Part shown: one piece after another, positions 24,697-32,102 of the stretch
Position numbering within the stretch: the first letter of the stretch is position 1
Layout of the letters: each line of letters starts with the position of its first letter
Origin: Methanocalculus natronophilus
GTDB lineage: Archaea > Halobacteriota > Methanomicrobia > Methanomicrobiales > Methanocorpusculaceae
DNA length: 64,000 nucleotides
Assembly (NCBI RefSeq): GCF_038751955.1
Contig: NZ_JBCEXH010000006.1
Coordinates: forward strand, 1-64,000
Direction of reading: 5' to 3'
The notes under the pieces: generated by a model
Database searches by the model: none
What the model saw: only the letters and a program-made list of their open reading frames with translations
What the model was told of the DNA's origin: nothing
Made by a program: the position numbers and the translations under genes

Positions 24697-25568
24697 TCTT
24701 CAACATAGATTTCGCGTGCGAACTCACGGGCAAGAGCGATCCGCCGTCCTTCGACCTCAACCACAAGGGGGCCGCCAAAGGGATGGCGGCAGTGGATGGT
24801 TACCTCTTTACCCGGACGGAGGCCAAGAGGCGAGATAACAGGGTGGCTGGGCGCTTTGACCACCCTGACCGGCGTTTCAAGGTGATGATCGTCAAGGACA
24901 AGGCATTCCTCACATGAGCAGAGGGACCCGGGATGATCCACACAGTAATCACATGCGCAGCTCCTCTCGATGCAGACAGCCTCCTTCACCCGGTCTATTG
25001 GTATAGCATGGAAGGGGCCGTCATAGCCGAACTGCTCCGGTATAATCCGGGAGTAAAGAGATGCGAGTCTGCTATCACTTCGCGGGTTCCGATAGATGAG
25101 TTTTGCTCCATTCCGCATATGCCCAAGGAGGTGAAGAACAACAGCCTCTTTCGGGCCGACATTGAGGGAGACCCAGACTGCATCATAATCAGAGGGATCG
25201 CAGTTCGCTCCATTCAGGCACTCAAACGTGACATCCGCATCCGGAGAGTGGTGCCTGACATAGCGCTCTGCAGCAAGAAGGGCAGACTGATCGCTGTCAA
25301 TTGCGGTGACTGAGAAGCCCTTCTCTGCAAGATGAAGTGCGGTATAGGGGAGTGCACCGCACCCGACATGGAGGATACGTGATCCTTCCCTGAGATCGGC
25401 AAGCCCAATCTCGGAATCAACGACACTGCTGTAGAGCCGCGCTGCATAGAGATGCCCAATACCCGGCCACCTGCTTAAGAAGGACTCAATGCTCTTTGTC
25501 AGTCTGCCAATCCGGGGAAATGATCTGATCGTGTGCTTCAGAGCAAAGGTCTGTTCAACATTATTCAT
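24693..25568 (-). CDS. Nicotianamine-synthase-like methyltransferase fused to a FeoA domain
   Basis: A 291-residue fusion. Residues about 28-180 form a class I SAM-binding domain: ILHVGCGALPYTALHLAEKG (65-84), acidic strand end AIDSD, then YDAVWVSLNVGPKEAVVLHLL and AKLIYRNPRSDSRLASLY. These features resemble the nicotianamine synthase family more than ordinary methyltransferases. A linker (199-222) holds seven Cys (199, 204, 206, 209, 217, 219, 222), a likely metal or Fe-S site. Residues 245-290 are a FeoA SH3-like domain (PLGLRPGKEVTIHC, PFGGPLVVEVEGRRIALARE). FeoA domains normally bind FeoB. The gene overlaps feoB and the preceding methyltransferase gene by four bases each. The reaction is unknown; a metal-chelating product is a reasonable hypothesis. 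Confidence 0.82.
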   Translation of the reverse strand: MNNVEQTFALKHTIRSFPRIGRLTKSIESFLSRWPGIGHLYAARLYSSVVDSEIGLADLREGSRILHVGCGALPYTALHLAEKGFSVTAIDSDQSALLAAERYVRHHSPDADVTFECLNGANCDPSDYDAVWVSLNVGPKEAVVLHLLGHMRNGAKLIYRNPRSDSRLASLYSRIIPEQFGYDGPFHAIPIDRVKEAVCIERSCACDYCVDHPGSLCSCEECLVLDDHHLETPVRVVKAPSHPVISPLGLRPGKEVTIHCRHPFGGPLVVEVEGRRIALAREFAREIYVEE

Positions 25569-26227
25569 GTGTTCTGCCTCCTGTTGCTCCCCATGTAGAG
25601 GAGAGATTTATTGAAAGTCTTCATATTCTGATCTATCCAGGCATCAAACCGGACGCTCTCCGGAAGGGCGTCATACCTGTTTTTGAAGGAAGGACTCGGA
25701 CTCCTGAAGACATACCGGGATGTATCGCCCCCGGTCTCCCGGAGTTTTTTGAGTATCTCCTCCTTGGGATTTGCCTGGAGTGCGACAATTGCGGCGTCAA
25801 ATCCCGTTGGAATATCCAGTGCCGCATCGGCGAGGACAATGTTGATGCTATCCTGGAGATGCAGCCGGCTGATACAGTCCCGTGCACATCTCACTGCAGC
25901 CGGATCACAGTCAAGAGCTGTCACCTTCACACCCGCCTGCCTCGCAAGATGAATCGCTGTGAATGGAACGGAACCACACCCGATATTCAGCACATGCTCG
26001 CCGCTTCTGATACCTGCAAGTGTGATCTCTTTTGCGACAACATCGCGGTAGGGGTGGGAGTACAGCTCGGAGACTGCCACACTCCTGCTTGCGATCTTCT
26101 CAAGTGCAATTGTTATCCGTGCCACAAGTGATCGGTATCTCTGGCTGTCTCCCCCACGCTGCGGTATATGGGAGTACGGTGAATATGCATACTGCTGATC
26201 GACTGACCCGGACTGCTTCATTACCAT
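25565..26227 (-). CDS. Nicotianamine-synthase-like SAM-dependent enzyme, first gene of the Feo operon
   Basis: A 220-residue protein from the ATG at 26227. The SAM motif is VLNIGCGSVPFTAIHLARQAG (79-99), with acidic TALDCDP after strand 2, then FDAAIVALQANPKEEILKKL. These align by eye with the methyltransferase half of the next gene, so the two are diverged paralogues. The first about 60 residues are a helical cap. It has no FeoA domain and no Cys cluster. Starts at 26257 (GTG), 26227 and 26221 are all possible. None has a ribosome site, and a TTTATT box about 25 bases before 26227 favours a leaderless mRNA there. The stop overlaps the next ATG. It is probably co-translated with the FeoA fusion. 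Confidence 0.75.
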   Translation of the reverse strand: MVMKQSGSVDQQYAYSPYSHIPQRGGDSQRYRSLVARITIALEKIASRSVAVSELYSHPYRDVVAKEITLAGIRSGEHVLNIGCGSVPFTAIHLARQAGVKVTALDCDPAAVRCARDCISRLHLQDSINIVLADAALDIPTGFDAAIVALQANPKEEILKKLRETGGDTSRYVFRSPSPSFKNRYDALPESVRFDAWIDQNMKTFNKSLLYMGSNRRQNT

Positions 26228-26248
26228 AGATATATCTTGTTTGGTTTG

Positions 26249-26276
26249 AATAAACACAATTCGAACATTATTCGGA
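26249..26276 (-). promoter_or_regulatory. Feo operon promoter with imperfect inverted repeat
   Basis: On the minus strand TCCGAATAATGTTCGAA (26260-26276) is followed by TGTTTATTC, a TATA-like element (26249-26257), and then the first gene. The 17-mer is an imperfect inverted repeat and agrees with the perfect palindrome before gar1-tfb (9710-9726) at 12 of 17 positions. An iron-responsive repressor site is one possibility. This is a weak, position-based call. Confidence 0.35.
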
Positions 26277-26362
26277 TGAGGAGATCGGGATCGAAACTCT
26301 TTCGGTTTTGTACGCGATACCCGAAGTTTTTTGATAGGGTTTCAGGAAGTTTGTGAGCCTGA

Positions 26363-26818
26363 TCATTCCTCCCCTTTCATACCACCAGGGAAGGGGAGAG
26401 CTGCACCAATTGCCGGATCATGCCTCCTGATCCCCTCAATACCCAGCACCTCCCAGATGACCGCCTCAACAACAAGATATACCCTGCAGTCTGTCCTGAG
26501 GCATCCGGTGAGCGTGTCACGGCCCCGGCCGACAGTGGCATGGAGATGAAGGGACGGGCCATCCTCACCGGGGTAGATGGTGGCGGTGCCAAGGCACTCC
26601 CACCCGCCATCAATTGTTTCATGGTGAGGTACCGGAGGGATGACTGCGTCTTCAGGGCCCGTGACAAGTCCTGCGGAGTGGAGTGCACCAAGGAATGAGA
26701 GTACCCCATGGCTGATCTGCTGATCCCGTATGAATGAGCGGGCTGTTTCGATGAGATCCTCGCCTTCATCAAACCTGATGAAGAAGACCCGGCCGACTCT
26801 GCCTTCCGAATACTGCAT
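26363..26818 (-). CDS. PPC-domain (DUF296) protein
   Basis: A 151-residue single-domain PPC/DUF296 protein. The pattern VFFIRFDEGEDLIETARSFIRDQQISHGVLSFLGALHSAGLV near residues 11-52, then HLHATVGRGRDTLTGCLRTDCRVYLVVEAVIWEVLG near 90-125, is characteristic. The conserved HxHxxxG...GGHL-type region is partly altered (TGCL instead of GGHL). Archaeal PPC proteins are trimeric and their role is unclear; in plants the domain partners AT-hook DNA-binding motifs, absent here. It is just upstream of the Feo operon on the same strand, with an about 135-base gap containing its own promoter. Confidence 0.82.
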   Translation of the reverse strand: MQYSEGRVGRVFFIRFDEGEDLIETARSFIRDQQISHGVLSFLGALHSAGLVTGPEDAVIPPVPHHETIDGGWECLGTATIYPGEDGPSLHLHATVGRGRDTLTGCLRTDCRVYLVVEAVIWEVLGIEGIRRHDPAIGAALPFPGGMKGEE

Positions 26819-26907
26819 ACGGGGAATATGTGCTGTTCATGGATGTTATGGTTTTTGAAAAGACCGATCAATAGTGGTAAAAACCCCTGCGTCACTACCG
26901 GATCATA

Positions 26908-28473
26908 ATGGATTTAAAAGATTCGATCCATCCGCTTGGCCCAACCGAGATCGCCATGCGTATGAGAGAGATCGAGATGTATACCGGGAGTTTGTCACCA
27001 TTTCAGAAGGTGCTCCTTGGAACGGACGGCTCAGTCACCCATCTTCTGTCGCTTGCAACCGAGTCGAATGTGGGGGTGAAGACCCGGCTCCAGGAGGTAC
27101 TCAGTGCAGATCGTGAGGTATCACGCCTGCTAGCAATTCGCGAGGGTGATTCCGTCAATCACCGGATTGTTGATCTCGGTGAAGGGAAAGGAGGACGGCC
27201 ACTCATCTATGCCATCTCCTATACCCCGATAGACCGGCTTGCATCAGGGATGAAAACTGATATGATGAAAGCCGATATTCCTATCGGAATAATTCTCAAA
27301 AAACACAAAATTGAGTCGCGCCGGGAGATCCTGACTATCGATTCGTATCCGGCAGACGAGCATCTTGCGGATGTCTTTGGCATTCTCCCCGGAGAGCCGC
27401 TCTTTGCACGGCGGTACCGGATCATCCATAAAGACGAGCCCCTGATGGTGATCACCGAGATCTTTCCATCCGGTACTTTTGCTGATACGAAAAGAGTCAT
27501 CGTGGATGCCCCATCCCGCATACACCTTGGGTTGATCGACCTCAACGGGAGCCTGGGACGCGTTGACGGGGGGATCGGGATCACGCTTGACCGGCCGCAT
27601 ATCCTTGTTGAGGCGCGGGCAGCTGACCGGGTATCTGTGCATGGTGGCGATGAAGAGAGCAGGCAGCGTGCAGCAGAGGCAGCAGATGCTGTGATGAATG
27701 CCTTTGGACTTACCGGCGGTGCCGGAATCATCCTGCATACCCTCCTCCCACGGCATGCAGGTCTTGGCAGCGGAACACAGATTGCACTGGCAGCAGCAAA
27801 GGCCGTGGCAGAACTCTTCGGGAGAGAGGCAACACCACTGGAACTTGCCAGGATCACCGGCCGTGGGGGGACATCCGGGATCGGAACGGCTGCTTTTGAT
27901 GCGGGAGGGTTCATCATTGACGGAGGCCACCGGTTTGGATCTGATCAGGAGAAGACAGATTTCAGGCCTTCCTCTGCCTCACGCGGGGTGACGCCTGCAC
28001 CGGTCACGATCCGTCATCCCTTCCCGGAAGACTGGGGGATCCTGCTTGTTACGCCGGATACGGTACCCGGTGCCTCAGAGAAGGCCGAGGTGGATATCTT
28101 CTCGGAATACTGCCCGGTACCGCGTGCAGAGGTGCAGGAGATCTGCCATCTCGTGATGATGCAGATGCTCCCGGCTCTTGTCGAAGGCGATATGCATGAA
28201 TTCGGACGCGTGGTGAACCGGCTCCAGGAGATCGGGTTCAAGCGGCACGAAGTGGAGCTTCAGCCGGATAACGTCCGGAACCTCCCCACCCTGCTCTGTG
28301 AGGCTGGTGCATACGGGGCCGGGCTCTCCTCGTTTGGCCCGACGGTCTTTGCAATCATCCGGAAAGGCGATACCAGGGTCGCTGAAGCTGCACGAAGGGC
28401 GCTTGCGGGTATAGGCGGCACGGTTGAGGAGGTATCGGCAAGGAACTGCGGGGCAGTTGTGAGGAGGGGATAA
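26908..28473 (+). CDS. Chorismate-lyase-like domain fused to beta-RFAP synthase
   Basis: A 521-residue two-domain protein for the first committed steps of the methanopterin aryl side. Residues about 10-190 resemble the UbiC/DUF98 chorismate lyase fold (HLLSLATESNVGVKT, GRPLIYAISYTPIDRL, LFARRYRIIHKDEPLMVITEIFPSG), which would form 4-hydroxybenzoate from chorismate. Residues about 196-521 are beta-ribofuranosylaminobenzene 5'-phosphate synthase, a GHMP-kinase-like enzyme: VIVDAPSRIHLGLIDL, GRVDGGIGITLDRP and the glycine loop PRHAGLGSGTQIAL (281-294). Methanogen enzymes of this kind use 4-hydroxybenzoate with PRPP, so the fusion places substrate maker and user on one chain. Nine bases separate it from the next gene. 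Confidence 0.88.
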   Translation: MDLKDSIHPLGPTEIAMRMREIEMYTGSLSPFQKVLLGTDGSVTHLLSLATESNVGVKTRLQEVLSADREVSRLLAIREGDSVNHRIVDLGEGKGGRPLIYAISYTPIDRLASGMKTDMMKADIPIGIILKKHKIESRREILTIDSYPADEHLADVFGILPGEPLFARRYRIIHKDEPLMVITEIFPSGTFADTKRVIVDAPSRIHLGLIDLNGSLGRVDGGIGITLDRPHILVEARAADRVSVHGGDEESRQRAAEAADAVMNAFGLTGGAGIILHTLLPRHAGLGSGTQIALAAAKAVAELFGREATPLELARITGRGGTSGIGTAAFDAGGFIIDGGHRFGSDQEKTDFRPSSASRGVTPAPVTIRHPFPEDWGILLVTPDTVPGASEKAEVDIFSEYCPVPRAEVQEICHLVMMQMLPALVEGDMHEFGRVVNRLQEIGFKRHEVELQPDNVRNLPTLLCEAGAYGAGLSSFGPTVFAIIRKGDTRVAEAARRALAGIGGTVEEVSARNCGAVVRRG

Positions 28474-28481
28474 TCAGGGTA

Positions 28482-29198
28482 ATGATCATCATCGGCCACC
28501 GGGGAGCCCGTGCTCTCTGCCCTGAGAATACCATTGCCGCACTCCTCGAGGGGAGCAGGTATGCAGATTATGTCGAGATAGATGTACGGATCAGCCGGGA
28601 TTCCGTGCCGGTTGTGATCCACGATCCGACGCTGGACCGGACAACCAATGGAACCGGCTTTGTCCGGGATTATACCCTTACTGAGCTGAAGAGGCTCGAT
28701 GCAGGGGAGGGAGAGCCGATACCAACACTCGCCGAGGTGCTTGCCCTTGATACCGGCGGATGCGGGCTTGTAATCGAGCTGAAGGAGGGGGGCTACGAGG
28801 AGCAGGTTGCGGCGATGGTTCGGGAGGCGGGGCTTTCCAGGTTGCTTATCGCCTCCTTTGATGCCGACTGCCTCCGCCGGATCGCTCCCCTCCTCCCGGA
28901 TGTAGGGATTGGGTATATCTTCCGCTCTCCCGGTGCTGATCCGGTATGGGTGGCGGAAGCTATCCCGGCATCATATATCCTTCCGCAGTTTATGGACGTA
29001 ACAGAGGAGCGTATGGATTCCGCAGGGAACGCTGATCTCAAAGTGATTGCATGGACACTCAATTCGGAAGAGGAGTTCGAAAAAGCCTCCAAAATCGGAG
29101 TGTACGGAGTTGTAACCGATGATCCGCATTCGGCACGGGCATTCTTTGGCTCTTTCAGGAGTGCAGGAGATGCAGAAGAGGCACCATCTGATTCATAG
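28482..29198 (+). CDS. Glycerophosphodiester phosphodiesterase
   Basis: A 238-residue GDPD-family TIM-barrel enzyme that hydrolyses glycerophosphodiesters. Catalytic and metal residues are seen in IIGHRGARALCPENTIAALLEG near residues 3-24 (HRG and ENT). Further ones are in YVEIDVRISRDSVPVVIHDPTLDRTTNG near 35-62 (ExD and HD), and LVIELKEGG follows. No signal peptide is present, so it is intracellular. It starts eight bases after the methanopterin fusion gene and may be cotranscribed. Archaeal lipids are glycerol-1-phosphate based, so the natural substrate may be a lipid head-group breakdown product. Confidence 0.93.
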   Translation: MIIIGHRGARALCPENTIAALLEGSRYADYVEIDVRISRDSVPVVIHDPTLDRTTNGTGFVRDYTLTELKRLDAGEGEPIPTLAEVLALDTGGCGLVIELKEGGYEEQVAAMVREAGLSRLLIASFDADCLRRIAPLLPDVGIGYIFRSPGADPVWVAEAIPASYILPQFMDVTEERMDSAGNADLKVIAWTLNSEEEFEKASKIGVYGVVTDDPHSARAFFGSFRSAGDAEEAPSDS

Positions 29199-29250
29199 CA
29201 GCGATACCGGCAGGAAAAACAGATATCCGGAGTAAGGCAATAGAGATCCT

Positions 29251-29670
29251 ATGCGAACAGCGATCCTTTCGGCAGCGGCAGTTCTTCTCATGCTGCTTGC
29301 CGTATCCGGATGCGCCAGCCAGGGTGAATCCATGGAGAGCTCTCCGGCTCAAGCGCTCCAGACAATTTCAGCAGGAGATGCGATTCTGCTGATCAGCCTT
29401 GATCCAACCCTTACCATTATTGATGTACGGACAGCTGGCGAGTATGCTGCCGGGCATATCCCCGGTGCAGTGAATATCGATATCTCCTCATCATTTACTG
29501 AAGGATTGGGGAAGCTCGATCGAGATGGAACGTACCTCATCTACTGTGCAGCTGGAGGAAAGAGCAGTTCTGCACTCCGGATTATGGAAGAGGAGGGGTT
29601 TATGAACGTCTATAATATCAGGAGAGGGATCTCCGCCTGGGAGATGGCAGGGGGAGCCATTGTCAGGTGA
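29251..29670 (+). CDS. Rhodanese-domain lipoprotein
   Basis: A 139-residue protein with a signal peptide and lipobox (LLMLLAVSGC, Cys21), so probably anchored outside the membrane. Residues about 40-138 form a single rhodanese domain: TLTIIDVRTAGEYAAGHIPGAVNI, then the catalytic loop IYCAAGGKSSSAL with the active Cys near residue 106, then GFMNVYNIRRGISAWEMAGG. Single-domain extracellular rhodaneses carry persulfide sulfur and may detoxify sulfur compounds or cyanide. It is 52 bases after GDPD on the same strand and ends nine bases before the convergent TPR gene. Confidence 0.9.
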   Translation: MRTAILSAAAVLLMLLAVSGCASQGESMESSPAQALQTISAGDAILLISLDPTLTIIDVRTAGEYAAGHIPGAVNIDISSSFTEGLGKLDRDGTYLIYCAAGGKSSSALRIMEEEGFMNVYNIRRGISAWEMAGGAIVR

Positions 29671-29679
29671 AGGGATCGA

Positions 29680-30675
29680 TCATGTTCTTCTGAGCAGATC
29701 TGAGAAGACAGCCAGATACCGTGAGGCGGTCAATCCGATGTTAACCGGATCAAGCCTTGCCGCCTCTTTCATTGATGTTTCTGCCTCCTCCACCAATCCA
29801 AGCGTGTGAAGCACAATACTTCGATAGAACCACGTATTTGCATTCTCCGGATTATGAGACAGGGCGGCGTCAAAGGATTCAAGCGCTTTAACATACTGGT
29901 GAGAATCCATCAATGCCCGTCCATGAAAGTGCCAGGTATATCCACTCTCCGGATCTATTGAGAGATTTTGCTCAAGAAGAGGGAGGGCTTCAGCAGGTCG
30001 TTTCAATTCCACCAGCGCCGCACCCATGACATTCTGGAAATTCAGATCCCACGGCCATCTCTTCCGCCCCTCATCTGCCGCCCTGAGCGCCTCATCGAAC
30101 CGCCGGGCTTGTTTCAGGGAATCACACCAGAGAAGATATTCTCTTTTTGAGTTCCGTAGATCCGGATCGGTTTTTGGTGCAGAATCAGGAGAATCCTTTG
30201 GTTTCCTCAGCCTTTCCCGTGCAGTTCGAAGTGCAGGATGATGTTGATCAATCTCCTCTGCCTTTGCAATCGAGGCGGCTGCTTCCCCGCTCCTGCCCAT
30301 CTCATGGAGGAGTACACCACGGCCAATCCAGGCAGCCGCATCAAGCGGATGAATCTGAATTGAGCGGTCAAATGACTCCAGAGCCTCCTGATCACGCTTG
30401 AGACAGGTAAGAGTGGCTGCATGCTTCATCCAGAAACCTGCATGATCCGGTCTCTTCTTCAGGATTTCAGTATAAATATGAAGTACCTCTTCATATTTTC
30501 CCGTATTAAGAGCTATTTCTCCCCGTTTGATCATTTTCTGAAGCGCCTTTGGATTGATAGGAACACCTCCGAAGATTCCTGTTATGATTGGTACCAGATT
30601 CTTATGATAATACGCCCTTCCCAGTCTTATGATTCCACACCCAAACACCGTCGGGATGACCAACAGAAGAAACAA
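29680..30675 (-). CDS. TPR-repeat protein with N-terminal hydrophobic segment
   Basis: A 331-residue protein. The N-terminus MFLLLVIPTVFGCGII is hydrophobic and could be a signal or anchor; GCG is not a clear lipobox. From about residue 42 the protein is made of tetratricopeptide repeats: GEIALNTGKYEEVLHIYTEILKKRPDHAGFW, ATLTCLKRDQEALESFDRSIQIHPLDAAAW and GRGVLLHEMGRSGEAAASIAKAEEI. After a charged linker come three or four more, ending near residue 320. TPRs mediate protein contacts; no catalytic domain is present. The start is a TTG and could be later, for example the GTG at codon 10. It is divergent from the surface-protein gene only 65 bases away. Confidence 0.82.
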   Translation of the reverse strand: MFLLLVIPTVFGCGIIRLGRAYYHKNLVPIITGIFGGVPINPKALQKMIKRGEIALNTGKYEEVLHIYTEILKKRPDHAGFWMKHAATLTCLKRDQEALESFDRSIQIHPLDAAAWIGRGVLLHEMGRSGEAAASIAKAEEIDQHHPALRTARERLRKPKDSPDSAPKTDPDLRNSKREYLLWCDSLKQARRFDEALRAADEGRKRWPWDLNFQNVMGAALVELKRPAEALPLLEQNLSIDPESGYTWHFHGRALMDSHQYVKALESFDAALSHNPENANTWFYRSIVLHTLGLVEEAETSMKEAARLDPVNIGLTASRYLAVFSDLLRRT

Positions 30676-30740
30676 TTTTGATCTCTGCCATCATTGGAAT
30701 CGTTGATGCCACCTGGAATACAAAAACAACGGTGATATTA

Positions 30741-31766
30741 ATGAGCCAGAAGAGTTGGAAACTACAATCAGTTCTTGCCCTGATTCTGCTATCCGCGATC
30801 CTGGGCATATCCGCAACAGCTACTGCCTCCATGTCGGGGTCACTTCAGTCAACTGCAAAGGGCGACAGCGTCTTCATCGAAGGCTATGCCTATGGGAGCC
30901 CGGATGCTGGTGTTGCAATCTGGATCTTCGGGCGGAACTTTTACCTGCGGGACACGCAGCATGTTGAAGCCGATGCATACTTCTCATACGAACTCACGGG
31001 TTCAGAGACCCTGACGATGGCGCCGGGGCAGTATTTCGTTGTCGTCCAGCACCCGATGAGAACAAACAGGTTCGATGTCATCGAAGATACCACAACGACA
31101 CCCGGAACAACCTATGTACGGATGAGAGGAACTGTTGGGACAGCCGGCACCGGAGTCTTCACAGCGGAAGGACCCGGCCGGCTCCAGGGAACTGACGCCG
31201 CAGAGGCGCTCGTTCGCCTTCTGGACAATCCAAATATCGACGATACCTACATGAGATTGTCGTTTATTCTCGAGGAACCCTGGATCACAATCGACCCGAT
31301 AGATGAGATATACACCGCGGAGAGGTTTATCATCACAGGTCAGACGAACCTGGCTGCCGGAAGCGATCTCATTGTCGAGATTTCCGGAGCAAAGTTCGGG
31401 CCAATGCCAAAGGCAGTCAGAAATCAGGTTCCAGATCCAATTCCGGGAACAGCAGGCGTGGTAACGGTGATCCCAGGAGACGCGTTCCAACAGAGGTTCT
31501 TCTTTGAGATCGATTACGGCACCCTCCCCCCTGACGACTACACGGTGAGCGTTGAGTCGGTGAAGACGGGGCATAGTGCCACTGCCACCTTCACCGTCAT
31601 CGAAGAGATGCCAAAGGCGCCGGAGCCGCCCGTGGCGACGCCAGCACCAACGCCTGCCATTCCAAAGCCAGAGACTCCTGCACCAAAACCAGAGAAGACC
31701 CCGCTCCTCTATGCAAGCTTCGCAGCTCTCTTTGTTGTGGCGGTGTTTGGATGGATGCGGCGGTAA
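30741..31766 (+). CDS. Secreted/surface protein with C-terminal membrane anchor
   Basis: A 341-residue protein. The signal peptide is residues 1-30 (VLALILLSAILGISATATA). A beta-rich extracellular region follows. It includes AYGSPDAGVAIWIFGRNFYLRDTQHVEADAYFSYELTGSETLTMAPGQYFVVVQHP, a pattern common in methanogen surface proteins with Ig-like folds. Near residue 205 a second sandwich begins (DEIYTAERFIITGQTNLAAGSDLIVEI). Residues about 290-322 are a Pro/Ala/Glu/Lys spacer, followed by a single hydrophobic segment and MRR, an archaeal surface-anchor arrangement. The ATG at 30741 follows GGTGAT. Role unknown; likely an S-layer-associated or adhesion protein. Confidence 0.83.
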   Translation: MSQKSWKLQSVLALILLSAILGISATATASMSGSLQSTAKGDSVFIEGYAYGSPDAGVAIWIFGRNFYLRDTQHVEADAYFSYELTGSETLTMAPGQYFVVVQHPMRTNRFDVIEDTTTTPGTTYVRMRGTVGTAGTGVFTAEGPGRLQGTDAAEALVRLLDNPNIDDTYMRLSFILEEPWITIDPIDEIYTAERFIITGQTNLAAGSDLIVEISGAKFGPMPKAVRNQVPDPIPGTAGVVTVIPGDAFQQRFFFEIDYGTLPPDDYTVSVESVKTGHSATATFTVIEEMPKAPEPPVATPAPTPAIPKPETPAPKPEKTPLLYASFAALFVVAVFGWMRR

Positions 31767-31923
31767 AGTGACGTGTGAGAGCTAGTCAAAAAGAGATGGA
31801 TAACACCTGTTCCGGAGGTTTCCTGCCCGGCAACCATCTTTTGACTATCAAAAACAAGTACGTGAGGAACCAACAGATTCAGCATCTCGCTGAAATGCAA
31901 AACAGAAAACATGGAGAAAAACA

Positions 31924-31997
31924 TGGACCCGTCGTGATTCGAACACGAGATCTTCGCCGTGTGAAGGCGACGTCATAACCAGCTAGACCACGGGTCC
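31924..31997 (-). tRNA. tRNA-Val (anticodon CAC)
   Basis: On the minus strand GGACCCG pairs with CGGGTCC in the acceptor. The loop TTCACAC carries anticodon CAC (reads GUG), the T-arm contains GTTCGAATC, and the discriminator is A. CCA is not encoded. From the D-arm through the start of the anticodon arm it is identical to tRNA-Val(GAC) at 1.8 kb, pointing to duplication within the genome. The flanks (31767-31923 and 31998-32102) hold no gene that I can support. Confidence 0.95.
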
Positions 31998-32102
31998 GGG
32001 TGCACTGATTCTATGCTTATTCTATTCTTCATTCTCGGAGATAAGGCTTTTCAAAAGGAAAGAACCGGGTGAAAGGCAGATATGAATAAAAATAGTGAGT
32101 AT

